From Microlunatus parietis (GTDB lineage: Bacteria > Actinomycetota > Actinomycetes > Propionibacteriales > Propionibacteriaceae): a DNA stretch of 64,000 nucleotides. The position numbers and the translations under genes were made by a program. The notes beneath the pieces are model-generated. The model searched no databases and was not told the DNA's origin. It saw only the letters and a list, made by a program, of their open reading frames with translations. Location of the stretch: contig NZ_JACCBU010000001.1 in the NCBI RefSeq assembly GCF_013407955.1, positions 496,001-560,000 of the forward strand, in the 5' to 3' direction. This document shows, piece by piece, positions 36,774 to 45,262 of this stretch. Numbering within the stretch: the stretch's first letter is position 1; every line of letters starts with the position of its first letter.

Positions 36774-37922
36774 ATGCATCGAAGTCGAGTCGGCGTCGTT
36801 CTGATCGATCACCCGCGGCCGCGGTCGGAGGCGACGCAGCGGTTCTGGGAGGCGGCGGTCGGAGTGCCGGCCGCTGATCCCTCGAAGACGTACGGGAGCC
36901 TCGGTTGGCTGGACGGGGTGGAGTTCGCGTTCCAGCATCTCGAGGAGGGCGCGCCGCGGGTGCACCTGGACGTCGAGTCGGACGACGTGGCGGCCGAGGT
37001 CGCCCGGCTGGTCGGGCTCGGGGCGTCGGTCCGGGTCGATCACGGCGAGTACGCGGAGCTCGCGGACCCCGACGGGCTGGTCTTCTGCGTGGTGCCGGTG
37101 CAGACCGGTCCGGCCCGGTTCCGGGCGGGCGCTGTCGGACGGTCCGGGCCGGGCGAGGACGGTGTGGACTGGTGGGCCTGGCAGCGGAGCTGGGACCGGC
37201 AGCAGGAGGCGTTCCTGCCGGACCGGGAGGAACGGTTGGCCGCCCTGTTCGACGCGGTGGAGGCGACGGCCGGGACCGAGCCGCGGGTGCTGGACCTGGC
37301 CGGCGGCACCGGTTCGATCACGATCCGGCTGCTGGAGCGCTTCGCCGGCGCGTCGGCGGTGCTGGTGGACGCCGATCCGGCACTGCTGCGGATCGCCGAA
37401 CACACGATCGGCCGGAACGATCGGGTACGGATCGCGCGCGCCGACCTGCGTGACCCCGGCTGGGTCGAGGCCCTGCCCGACTCCGCGGGTCCCTTCGATG
37501 CCGTACTCACCGCGACGGCGCTGCACTGGTTCACCCGGGCGCGAATCGTCGGGCTCTACGGCGAGTTGGCCGGGCTGCTGCGGCCCGGCGGCCTGTTCGG
37601 CAACGCGGACCACATGCCCGACCCGGGCCTGCCCGCCCTGTCGGCCCGACTCGCCGACCTCGCCGAGCGGCGCCGCGAGCAGGCCTATCGCGACGGCGTC
37701 GCGGAGACCTGGCCCGGCTGGTGGCAACGGGCCCGCGAGTCGGCCGAACTGGGCGACGCCGTCGCCGAGCGGGACCTGATCTTCGGTGATCCGGACCCGG
37801 ACCGGTGGAAGCCCACCCACGACCGTCAACTCGAGGCGCTGCGCGACGCAGGATTCGGCGAGGTCGGGTTAGTCTGGCGCGGCGGATCGGACGCCGCCTT
37901 CGTCGCGGTCCGGCCGGACTGA
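36774..37922 (+). CDS. VOC (glyoxalase-like) domain fused to a class I SAM methyltransferase
   Basis: 382 aa from ATG 36774. Residues ~1-112 look like a glyoxalase-like VOC module: RVGVVLIDHPRPRSEATQRFWEAAVGVPAADPSKTYGSLGWLDGVEFAFQHLEEGAPRVHLDVESDDVAAEVARLVGLGASVRVDHGEYAELADPDGLVFCVVP. Residues ~155-382 are a methyltransferase with EPRVLDLAGGTGSITIRLLERF (motif I), VLVDADPALL, FDAVLTATALHWF and LAGLLRPGGLFGNADHM. The two are normally separate proteins. The VOC half may bind the methyl acceptor; that is inference. Confidence 0.87.
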   Translation: MHRSRVGVVLIDHPRPRSEATQRFWEAAVGVPAADPSKTYGSLGWLDGVEFAFQHLEEGAPRVHLDVESDDVAAEVARLVGLGASVRVDHGEYAELADPDGLVFCVVPVQTGPARFRAGAVGRSGPGEDGVDWWAWQRSWDRQQEAFLPDREERLAALFDAVEATAGTEPRVLDLAGGTGSITIRLLERFAGASAVLVDADPALLRIAEHTIGRNDRVRIARADLRDPGWVEALPDSAGPFDAVLTATALHWFTRARIVGLYGELAGLLRPGGLFGNADHMPDPGLPALSARLADLAERRREQAYRDGVAETWPGWWQRARESAELGDAVAERDLIFGDPDPDRWKPTHDRQLEALRDAGFGEVGLVWRGGSDAAFVAVRPD

Positions 37923-37948
37923 TCGTCACCACGGAGGGGAAACGACCG

Positions 37949-38758
37949 ATGTTGATCTGTGCCACCTGTGCCGTCGAGTACGACGAGCCGACGCCCGACG
38001 TCTGCCCGATCTGCGACGACGAACGCCAGTGGGTGCCGGCCGACGGGCAGCGCTGGACCGACCTGGCGAAGCTGGCCGGCGAGGGCCGCTCGATCACCTG
38101 GACCGACCGCGAGCCGAACCTGGTCGCGCTGGCCGCCGATCCCGGCGTCGGCATCGGCCAGACCGCCGAGTTGATCACCACCCCGGCCGGCTCGCTGCTC
38201 TGGGATCCGCTCGGCTTCATCGACGACCAGACCGTCGAGAAGGTCCGGGCCAAGGGCCCGGTGCTGGCGATCGCGGCCAGCCACCCGCACACGTTCGGCG
38301 TCCAATTGGAGTGGGCGGCCGCCCTCGACGCACCGGTACTGGTCTGCGAGGCCGACAAGGAATGGCTCGGCCGGACCGGGTCGGCGGTCGAGTTCTGGTC
38401 CGACCGACGCGACCTCACCGACGGGCTGTCGCTGCACCAGGTCGGCGGCCACTTCCCCGGCAGTTGCGTCGCCGTCTGGGCCGCCGGTGCCGAGGGCCGC
38501 GGCATCCTGTTCGCCGGAGACACCGTCTTCCCGAACCCGGACCGCACCTCCCTCGGCTTCCTGCGCAGCTACCCCAACAAGATCCCGCTCTCCGCCGCCG
38601 TCGTCGACCGCGTCGCGACCCGGCTGGGCGAGTTCACCTTCGACCGGATCATCGGCAACTTCGGCAACACCGTCGCCGCCGGCGGCCAGGAGATCCTGCG
38701 CCGCTCCGCCGACCGCCACATCGCCTGGGTCCGAGGCGACTTCGACCACCTCACCTGA
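37949..38758 (+). CDS. Zinc-ribbon plus metallo-beta-lactamase-like protein
   Basis: 269 aa. MLICATCAVEYDEPTPDVCPICDDERQWV is a four-Cys (CxxC...CxxC) zinc ribbon. The rest follows the MBL layout: AELITTPAGSLLWDPLGFID, then ASHPHTFG where MBL enzymes have HxHxDH, GGHFPGSCVAVW with the third His, and ILFAGDTVF with the metal-bridging Asp. The reduced motif (only two His and no DH pair) suggests weaker or altered metal binding. It starts 27 bp after the VOC-methyltransferase stop, with GGAGGGG upstream, so the two are probably one unit. Confidence 0.8.
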   Translation: MLICATCAVEYDEPTPDVCPICDDERQWVPADGQRWTDLAKLAGEGRSITWTDREPNLVALAADPGVGIGQTAELITTPAGSLLWDPLGFIDDQTVEKVRAKGPVLAIAASHPHTFGVQLEWAAALDAPVLVCEADKEWLGRTGSAVEFWSDRRDLTDGLSLHQVGGHFPGSCVAVWAAGAEGRGILFAGDTVFPNPDRTSLGFLRSYPNKIPLSAAVVDRVATRLGEFTFDRIIGNFGNTVAAGGQEILRRSADRHIAWVRGDFDHLT

Positions 38759-38801
38759 CCCTGAGAGGCGCATCCCGGCAACCGGTCGCGGGGGACCGGA
38801 G

Positions 38802-39662
38802 TCAGCGGACGGCGGCCAGCAGGCGATCGCAGGCCTCCGACCAGTCGACCGTGCCATCGAGGTAGCCGGTCCAGGCCTCGGTGACCGGACGGCGGAAGTG
38901 TGGCCAGGCTCGGTCGAAGAGGCCGGTCGCTTCCAGGTAGGGCTGATGATCAACGCCGATGCTGGCCAACGCTCGCCGTACCGTCTCGCCGGTCAGCAGG
39001 AACAGGACGACGTGCCAGAGATCGCCGTGCCCCTTGCGGGACGGATCGATCCGATTCCGGAGCGCGCAGATGAGTGGCCAGGCCAGCAGGTGGCTCGCCT
39101 CGTGCAACACGATCTCCACGGTCAGCCAGTCGCGCTGGTGTGGATGCGTGGTCATACAGGAGATGTGGGCCGGCCGCGGTGTCGTGTACGCCGGCAGGGC
39201 GTAGCCCACCCAGACCGCGTCGACCCGTATCGGGCCTTCAGGCCAGGGTTCGCGGAAGACCCGTTCCAACTCGTTCAGGACGTCCGGCAGCAGGGGGCTC
39301 AGCCGCTCGTGCACCGCCTGCGACCAGTCCTTGTTGATCTTGTCGTGCACGGGCCAGTCGGTTTCCGCGTACGGCTCGCGCAACGGCTCGAACACCTCGG
39401 ACCAGCCCGCCGGTGCCGAACCGTCACCGAACGCGAGCAGGGTCTTCAGCGCTGACAGCTCCGGGTCGGAGAGCAGATCGCGCTCCGCGAACCGCCCCCG
39501 GTAGTACGTCACCGCCCGCTCGAACTCCGGCCGGCCGTTCAGGACCAGTTCGCCCGGCACCGATTGCGCCCGAGCCCGTCCCGGCACGCCTCCGAACGCG
39601 GCGGCGTAGAGCAGGTGATGCAGGTTGAGGTCGAGATCACTGACGTACTCGAACGGAGCCAT
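38802..39662 (-). CDS. Hypothetical protein with HExxH metalloprotease-like motif
   Basis: 286 aa, starting MAPFEYVSDLDLNLHHLLYAAAFG. Residues ~180-200 read DWLTVEIVLHEASHLLAWPL, an HExxH zinc motif on a hydrophobic helix; a later H-G-D-L-W-H (GHGDLWHVVLFLLTGETVRR) could give a third ligand, as in some gluzincin-like folds. No signal peptide or membrane segment, so it is cytoplasmic. No family recognised; proteolysis is a guess from the motif. It converges with the MBL-like gene. Confidence 0.75.
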   Translation of the reverse strand: MAPFEYVSDLDLNLHHLLYAAAFGGVPGRARAQSVPGELVLNGRPEFERAVTYYRGRFAERDLLSDPELSALKTLLAFGDGSAPAGWSEVFEPLREPYAETDWPVHDKINKDWSQAVHERLSPLLPDVLNELERVFREPWPEGPIRVDAVWVGYALPAYTTPRPAHISCMTTHPHQRDWLTVEIVLHEASHLLAWPLICALRNRIDPSRKGHGDLWHVVLFLLTGETVRRALASIGVDHQPYLEATGLFDRAWPHFRRPVTEAWTGYLDGTVDWSEACDRLLAAVR

Positions 39663-39783
39663 CGCCTGATCGTAGGTGAGCGAGATCTCACCCGGCGTCG
39701 TTGATCTTCCTCAGGCAACCGAATGCTTGGTAGACAGGGCGGCGCGTTCCTAGAGTTCTCCGAAAAGGGAGCGAGGTGAGTCG

Positions 39784-40599
39784 TTGACTGCAGGGTTGCG
39801 CGAGATCGGGTCATCGGTCCTCGTGCTGCTGCTGGTGTTCGCTCTGGCGGTCGGCGGCATCGCGGCCGTCTGGTTTCCGCTCGATTCCATGATCAGCAAC
39901 GGCGAGACGGACGGCGAGGTCATCTTCGGCTCGGTACTGCTGATGATCTTGGGCGCCGGCACGCTGGTCTTCGCCGTGATGATCGCGATCGCCTTTCCCG
40001 GGCGCGATCGGCAGCCGCACCGGATCGCCGTCGGTGTGGTCGCCCTGATCGCGGCTGCCGGAGTCGGTACGGCGTTCGTGGTGATCACCTATCCCGGCGG
40101 GCTGCCGGACGACGTCTATCGGTTGGACAAGGCCTGCGCGGGAGCTACGTACGGCAACGCGGCGCCCTACGCGGGTCCGGCGCCGCACCCGGTCACGGTG
40201 CAGATGCCGACCCAGTCCGGCCAACTGTCGACCGAGACGCTGGAACTGCCGGACGGGTCGACTGGCGGGCGGCGGATCCCGAGGATCCGAAGGCCGTGCA
40301 ACTGGTCGCCTGCGGCGACGTGGAGAGTGAGCAGCGGTCCGCCGAACTGACCTGCGGCCCCTACAGCCCGGGTGGCATCGGACCCGGAAGCTCAGTGCCG
40401 ATGGTGCGAACGACCTACCGGATCCGCGTCTACGAACCTCCGCACCCATCGCGAGCTGCGCTCGGTCGTCGTCGAGGGCGAGGACACCGAGTGTCCCGAG
40501 TGGACCAGTTCACCGCCGCCGGACCGGATGCTGAGCGAACTCAGCGCCACCCAATGGCAAACCGTCCTGGCCGACCTGGTCAACGCCGAACTCGCCTGA
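39784..40599 (+). pseudogene. Two-TM hypothetical protein gene with two compensating frameshifts
   Basis: From TTG 39784 the first frame gives two or three hydrophobic helices (VLVLLLVFALAVGGIAAVWF, GSVLLMILGAGTLVFAVMIAI, VGVVALIAAAGVGTAFVVI) and reads correctly to ELPDG near 40255. Sensible text then continues one frame over as WRAADPEDPKAVQLVACGDV and YSPGG...VPMVRTTYRIRVY to about 40430, then returns to the first frame as LRTHRELRSVVVEGEDTECP and ends at 40599. Removing one A in TACGAACCTC (about 40432) restores YDLRTHREL. Either a decayed gene or assembly errors. Function unknown. Confidence 0.75.
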
Positions 40600-41240
40600 A
40601 CCGGGAACGTACGGACCGCGCAGGAGCGGCGCCAGCTCCTCACCAGCACCACAACCGACCTCGTGCCACTGAGGATCGGCAGCGGAGACCTACTCGGTGC
40701 CGCAAGAGCTTGGAGGCTGTAGCCGTCGAAGCTCGGCGCCCCGCCGATGCCGCCCAGCATGCCCGCGGTCAGGGCGCTCTCGTCCTCCTGGGTCATCCTC
40801 GGTCGAGGCTTCGCCCTCAGTGGCATGTCGGCGTCGGCCGGCTCGCCAGCGGCGCGCAGCCTGCCCGCGGTCAGGGCACTCCAGTCCTCGTGGGTTCGTC
40901 CTCGTTCGAGGCTTCGCCCTCGGTCGCGCATCGGCGTCCGCTCGGCTCGCCCACCGGAGCCGCGCTGCCTGCCCGCGGTCAGGGCGGTCTGGTCTCCTGG
41001 GTCCATCCTCGGTCGAGGCTTCGTCCTCGGCGGCGCGTCTGCGTCCGCCGGCTCGCCAGCGGCGCGCAGCGTGCCCACGATCAGGCGCTCTGATCCTCGT
41101 CGGTTCATCCTCGGTCGAGGCTCGTCCTCGGTCGGTGCATCGGCGTCCGCCGGCTCGCCGATCCCAGCCGACTCGGCCGCGTCCTTCGACTCGCCGGAAT
41201 GATCATCGACTGCTGGCGGCGATGTCGACCACCTCACCTG
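40600..41240. repeat. Degenerate tandem repeat, period 102-108 bp, about four copies
   Basis: Units begin GCCCGCGGTCAGGGC or a variant at about 40761, 40863, 40971 and 41073 (steps of 102, 108 and 102 bp) and share ATCCTCGGTCGAGGCTTCG in the middle and GCGTCCGCCGGCTCGCCAGC near the end. All steps are multiples of three. A minus-strand frame (41237 to about 40700) stays open and gives 34-36-residue repeats such as GEPADADAPPRTKPRPRM followed by ALTAG. That frame has good GC3, so a repetitive protein is possible, but it has no clear start signal or end. It lies downstream of the DUF222 gene. Confidence 0.6.
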
Positions 41241-41280
41241 ACGTGTCCCGGGTCCAGGGGCATGGCGACACCCCTATCGC

Positions 41281-41301
41281 AGGGCGGTTTGATGCCGCCC
41301 T
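41281..41301 (-). terminator. Hairpin after the DUF222/HNH gene
   Basis: AGGGCGG-TTTGATG-CCGCCCT forms a 7-bp GC-rich stem with a 7-nt loop, 22 bp beyond the DUF222 gene's stop in its direction of transcription. There is a short AT stretch but no T-tract. Confidence 0.4.
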
Positions 41302-41323
41302 TCGACAGGGCTCCGCGATTTGT

Positions 41324-42826
41324 TCAGGTGATCGGGTCTGCGGCGGTCCAGACGGCGTGGGCGAACGGGCCGTGACCAAGATCGAAAGTGCCGGAGTAGT
41401 TGGTGATCTGGACATCGCCGTGGGGTGATTTGAAGATCATCGTGTCCGGCTCGGGTTGTCGTCGCTGCCAGCCGCCGAACGTGACCGCGCGATGCTCCCG
41501 CTTCGCCAGCGGGGTCAGTTTGGCGATGTCGGTCTGGCCCGGCGGACCAGCCGACCGGTAGGGCTGGGTGTGATCAAACTCCAGCCGCCCGGTCGCGGTC
41601 GACCACGGGAACCGCGAGCCCGGCCGCGCGAACCGCAGATAACGCTTGTGCCGCGGCGGAATCTGATAGTCGTCGACCGGGGCTGGGGTGTCGTTGAGGT
41701 TGATCACCGGCACCACCTTGACCCGATCATGACCGAGCCAGTCCTTCACTACACCCTTCAGCACGGGTCCGATGCCGGGCACCCGGCAGATCCCATGCTC
41801 GCCCGCCAGGGTTTCGGCGGCGATGTGCACGATCAAGGTCGAGGTCGGCACCAGCAGGGCCGGGTCCAGTTTCGCCACGATCTGCTCGACGGCGGCCTTG
41901 AAGACGGCCGCCTTGGCGTCTGCCTCGGTGTCGATGATCTTGGCCGGCTGGTCCCGCAGGGACGGGTGGAGCTCGGACTCCTCCAACGGCTCGTGCTCGT
42001 CCTCACCGTCGACCGGTAGGACAGCTTCGGCGAACGCCTCGCCGAACAGATCCGGCTGACGATACTCCGCCAGCAGCCGTGACGCCTCCAACTCGTTGGC
42101 CAGCAACGCCAACCCCGCCGCCCGCCGTTCGTCCGGCGTCCGCCCATCCGGCGGCAACGCATCAGCGAGCTCTTGGATCCGGCCGAACAACCGAACCGCA
42201 TCCGGCGGCTGCAACCGCGCGAACAGTCCCTTCAAACCCTCGTCGTTGGTCTGCGACAGCCACACGCCGAGTTGCTTCTTCCGCTCCGCGGCTTCGCGTT
42301 CCAGCCGGGGGCCGTCGACTCTCGCCATGGCCGCCTCGGTCAGGTTCTGCAGTTTCTGCTGCCCGACCAGCCCGGCCACTCCGGCGAGTTCCTCGTCGAC
42401 CTGGAGCGCCATCTCCAGGGTGAGGTCGTGGGTCTGCCGAGCGATGCTGCGTGCCTGCCAGCCTTCGACCTCGCACCTCATCGTCTTCTCCCACAGCAGC
42501 GGGAGTCGGTGCCGCAGGTCGAGGACTTCACCGACGAACTTCATACACGCGTAGTCGCTCTTCTTGATCTTGACCGCGAGCTCCTCCAGGGCAAGATCAT
42601 GAACCTCGGGCGTGCCCTCACCACCCGGCCGGACACCGCGCGGACCACCGGGCAGGGCCAACTCGTCGGGGTGGATCGAGTCGGCCGAGTTCGCATCAGC
42701 CCACGCCGCGGTCCAGGCCAGCAACGCATTCTCGGCCTCGACCTTGGCCCGCAGCGTTTCGGCGGCAGCCTTGAGGATGTCGTCGGTCGCGTACCCGACG
42801 ACCCGCTCCTCCAACGACTCGAACAT
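41324..42826 (-). CDS. DUF222 domain protein with degenerate HNH nuclease region
   Basis: 500 aa from the ATG at 42826 (MFESLEERVVGYATDDILKAAAETLRAKVEAENALLAW). Residues ~20-330 are DUF222 (LAVKIKKSDYACMKFVGEVLDLRHRLPLLWEKTMRCEVEGWQARSIARQTHDL). The C-terminal part, GRLEFDHTQPYRSAGPPGQTDIAKLTPLAKREHRAVTFGGW, matches the HNH strand-helix with D-H-T-x-P. This family is highly expanded in Propionibacteriales and often located near mobile DNA; DNA cleavage is unproven. A TAGAAT -10 lies 7 bp before the ATG. Region 42827-42914 has no other gene. Confidence 0.85.
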   Translation of the reverse strand: MFESLEERVVGYATDDILKAAAETLRAKVEAENALLAWTAAWADANSADSIHPDELALPGGPRGVRPGGEGTPEVHDLALEELAVKIKKSDYACMKFVGEVLDLRHRLPLLWEKTMRCEVEGWQARSIARQTHDLTLEMALQVDEELAGVAGLVGQQKLQNLTEAAMARVDGPRLEREAAERKKQLGVWLSQTNDEGLKGLFARLQPPDAVRLFGRIQELADALPPDGRTPDERRAAGLALLANELEASRLLAEYRQPDLFGEAFAEAVLPVDGEDEHEPLEESELHPSLRDQPAKIIDTEADAKAAVFKAAVEQIVAKLDPALLVPTSTLIVHIAAETLAGEHGICRVPGIGPVLKGVVKDWLGHDRVKVVPVINLNDTPAPVDDYQIPPRHKRYLRFARPGSRFPWSTATGRLEFDHTQPYRSAGPPGQTDIAKLTPLAKREHRAVTFGGWQRRQPEPDTMIFKSPHGDVQITNYSGTFDLGHGPFAHAVWTAADPIT

Positions 42827-42833
42827 GAGTTCT

Positions 42834-42839
42834 ATTCTA
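42834..42839 (-). promoter_or_regulatory. -10 hexamer for a nearly leaderless DUF222 mRNA
   Basis: On the minus strand TAGAAT is followed 7 nt later by the DUF222 ATG, so transcription would start at or next to the start codon. No ribosome-binding site is present, which agrees with leaderless translation common in actinobacteria. Confidence 0.55.
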
Positions 42840-42914
42840 GTCGAGATGGCCGACAAACACCAATAAAACAAGGGAATCCAGGGGATCACGTCGCTGCGGA
42901 GTGGCCAGATTTCG

Positions 42915-43196
42915 GCTCTTCGCAGTTAAGGGTGTATTCCGGTCGACGCGTCGGTGGCCGGGTAGGGGTCGAGGTCTCCCGAGGATGGGGGCGACTATGA
43001 CCTCGGGCTCGAAGTGCTCGGGCAGCGGTTGGTGCCCGATCGGGCGATTCTCCGGTGCCGGGTTGTCGAGCCCGACAGATGGTGTCGTTGCTGCGGATGC
43101 CCTGGCGCGGCCAGGGACACGGTGGTCCGGCGGTTGGCGCACGAGCCGTTCGGGCGGCGGCCCACGGTGTTGTAGGTCAGCCTCCGCCGATACCGT
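42915..43196 (+). mobile_element. Partial ISL3-family left end (about 280 bp)
   Basis: From GCTCTTCGCAGTTAAGGGTG this stretch follows the left end of the full element at 43809 almost base for base (GTCGGTGGCCGGGTAGGGGT, ATTCTCCGGTGCCGGGTTGT, CACGAGCCGTTCGGGCGGCG). It lacks about 85 bp of the tnp start region, has a stop (TAG) where the full copy reads Lys, and ends in CTCCGCCGATACCGTTGTAA. Its terminal repeat lacks the 6-bp duplication seen in the full copy. Confidence 0.85.
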
Positions 43197-43250
43197 TGTA
43201 ACGCCGCCTCCGACGACCCGGAACACGGACCGACGACGCGCCGCGAGCCG

Positions 43251-43760
43251 TCAGTCGCCGACGCTGCCGTCGATCATCTCGCGCAGGATGTCCGCGTGGC
43301 CCGCGTGCCGGGCGGTCTCCACGATCACGTGCAGGTACATCCACGTCAGCTCCCTGCCCCGCGGTGTGGTGACGGCGTAGTCGAGGCTGTGCTGGGCGGC
43401 GATCTCGCGGGAGCGGTCGCACTCCGCCTGGTAGGCGGCGATGACGTCGTCGAGCTTCTCGTTCGGCTCCAGCCGCAGGTCGGCCTCCGGGTCTGCGTCG
43501 GTCCACGGCGGCGCGGGCAGCTCCGCGGCGGGGATCTGCCCGATCTGCTCGGCGAACCCGCCCAGTTCCACCCACCGCAGGTGTTTGATCAGGCCGCCGA
43601 GGTTGGTGCCGGTCGGCACCGGGCTGCGCCGGGCGTCCTCCTCCGACACCCCGCGGGCCTTGCGCACGACGGCGTCGCGCAGGTAATCCAGGAACGTCTC
43701 GAGCTGCTCGCGCTCGCTGGCGGCGAACACGCTGCCGAGGATCTCACCGGGTCTAGTCAT
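43251..43760 (-). CDS. DinB/DUF664-family protein
   Basis: 169 aa. A four-helix DinB-like protein: MTRPGEILGSVFAASEREQLETFLDYLRDAVVRKARGVSEEDARRSPVPTGTNLGGLIKHLRWVELGGF with the first His, then LTWMYLHVIVETARHAGHADILREMIDG, giving the H...H-x3-H metal triad of DUF664. Such proteins are often thiol-dependent transferases or hydrolases; the substrate is unknown. It lies between the partial and the full ISL3 left ends, as cargo of the compound unit. Confidence 0.92.
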   Translation of the reverse strand: MTRPGEILGSVFAASEREQLETFLDYLRDAVVRKARGVSEEDARRSPVPTGTNLGGLIKHLRWVELGGFAEQIGQIPAAELPAPPWTDADPEADLRLEPNEKLDDVIAAYQAECDRSREIAAQHSLDYAVTTPRGRELTWMYLHVIVETARHAGHADILREMIDGSVGD

Positions 43761-43808
43761 GGCCGGAACGTAGCACGCGGGCCGACCCTCGCACGGTGGC
43801 TATTTTTG

Positions 43809-45208
43809 GGCTCTTCGCAGTCGCAGTTGAGGGTGTAATCCGGTCGGCGCGTCGGTGGCCGGGTAGGGGTCGAGGTCTCCCGAGGATGGAGGTGACTATG
43901 CCGTCCGTCTGGAAGACCTCGACGTGTCTGACGCTACCTGCGCCCGCCCTGACCTGACCACGTTCGCTCGTCTTGATGATCTCGGGCTCGAAGTGCTCGC
44001 GCAGCGGTTGGAGCCCGATCGGGCGATTCTCCGGTGCCGGGTTGTCGAGCCCGACAAATGGTGTCGTCGCTGCGGATGCCAGGGCGCGGCCAGGGACACG
44101 GTGGTCCGGCGGTTGGCGCACGAGCCGTTCGGGTGGCGGCCCACGGTTTTGAAGGTCAGCCTCCGCCGATACCGGTGCACCGGGTGCGGTCACGTGTGGC
44201 GCCAGGCACGTCTCGCGGGCCGCCGAGCCGCGGGCGAAGCTGTCGCGACGTGGCCTGTGGTGGGCGCTCGCCCGCGTCGCCGACGCTCTGGCGGTCTCGT
44301 GGAACACCGCCAACGACGCGGTCCTGGCCGAGGGCCGCCGGGTCCTGATCGACGATCCGCACCGCTTCGACGACGTGCAGGTCATCGGCGTGGACGAGCA
44401 CGTCTGGCGGCACACCCGGCGTGGCGACAAGTACGTGACCGTGATCATCGACCTGACGCCGATCCGCGACGGCACCGGGCTGGCGCGGCTTCTAGACATG
44501 GTCGCCGGCCGCTCCAAACAGGCCTTCAAGGCCTGGCTCGCCGAACGGGACAAGTCGTGGCGCGACAATATCGAGGTCGTCGCGATGGACGGGTTCACCG
44601 GGTTCAAGACCGCCCCCGCCGAAGAGCTACCCGAGGCTGTGCCGGTGCTGAACCCCTTCCACGTCGTCCGTCTGGCAGGCGACGCCCTGGATCAGTGCCA
44701 GCGCCGGGTCCAGCAGGCCACCCACGGGCACCGAGGCCGCACCGACGATCCACTATATGCCGCGCGACGCACCCTGCACACCGGCGCCGACCTGCTCACC
44801 GAGACCCAGCAGCACCGGCTGACGGAGCTGTTCGCGGCCGACGCCCACGTCGAGGTCGAAGCCACCTGGGGCATCTACCAGCGGATGATCGCCGCCTACC
44901 GTGAGCCCGACCGAACCCGGGGCCGCGAGCTGATGAGGCAGTTGATCGAGTCGATCAGCCGAGGCGTCCCCAGCCCGTTCAGCGAGATCATCACGCTCGG
45001 CCGCACCCTGACCAAGCGCGCCGCCGACGTGCTCGCCTACTTCGACCGGCCCGGCACATCCAACGACCCCACCGAAGCGATCAACGGCCGCCTCCAACAC
45101 CTCCGCGGCTCCGCCCTCGGGTTCCGCAACCTGACGGACTACATCGCCAGATCACTACTCGAGACTGGCGGCTTCCGACCCCAACTACACCCTCGATTGT
45201 GAAGAGCC
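43809..45208 (+). mobile_element. ISL3-family insertion sequence, 1.4 kb
   Basis: Left end GGCTCTTCGCAGTCGCAGTT then GAGGGTGTAATCCGG; right end (reverse complement) GGCTCTTCACAATCGAGGGT then GTAGTTGG. The ends match once a CGCAGT doubling in the left repeat is removed. Length about 1400 bp, usual for ISL3. It carries one transposase gene interrupted by a frameshift. The left flank does not match the right flank, unlike the outer remnant. Confidence 0.85.
43924..45202 (+). pseudogene. ISL3-family transposase, frameshifted
   Basis: The N-terminal part (from GTG 43924) has the zinc-finger region KWCRRCGCQGAARDTVVRRL and LRRYRCTGCGHVWRQ. Near 44205-44215 the frame must change by one base: sensible text goes on as SRAAEPRAKLSRRGLWWALARV in the frame of 44375. 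The DDE domain follows: QVIGVDEHVWRHTRRGDKYVTVIIDLTP, VVAMDGFTGFKTAPAEELPEAVPVLNPFHVVRLA and TSNDPTEAINGRLQHLRG, ending at 45202. A single-base insertion inactivates it unless it is a sequencing error. Without the frameshift it would be about 425 aa. Confidence 0.88.
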
Positions 45209-45262
45209 AGATTTCGAGCACCGAAATGGGCGCGGTCAGGGCGAAGGACTGTCGTCTTCCGG

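Larger units (their letters stand above)
42905..45216. mobile_element. Compound ISL3-type unit: left-end remnant + DinB gene + full IS, with matching 10-bp flanks
   Basis: The string CCAGATTTCG occurs at 42905-42914, touching the left end of the partial IS copy, and again at 45207-45216, overlapping the right end of the full copy. This includes an 8-bp AGATTTCG on each side, the duplication length of ISL3 insertions. The inner left end of the full copy (43809) has no such match (its flank is TATTTTTG). So the outer ends appear to come from one insertion, with the DinB gene inside. Confidence 0.65.

Noticed and set aside
41215..41241. Similarity to the end of the MBL-like gene (GATGTCGACCACCTCACCTGA versus CTTCGACCACCTCACCTGA)
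   Set aside because: Only about 20 bp match and the frame upstream is closed by stops; may be chance or a tiny fragment, too weak to call.
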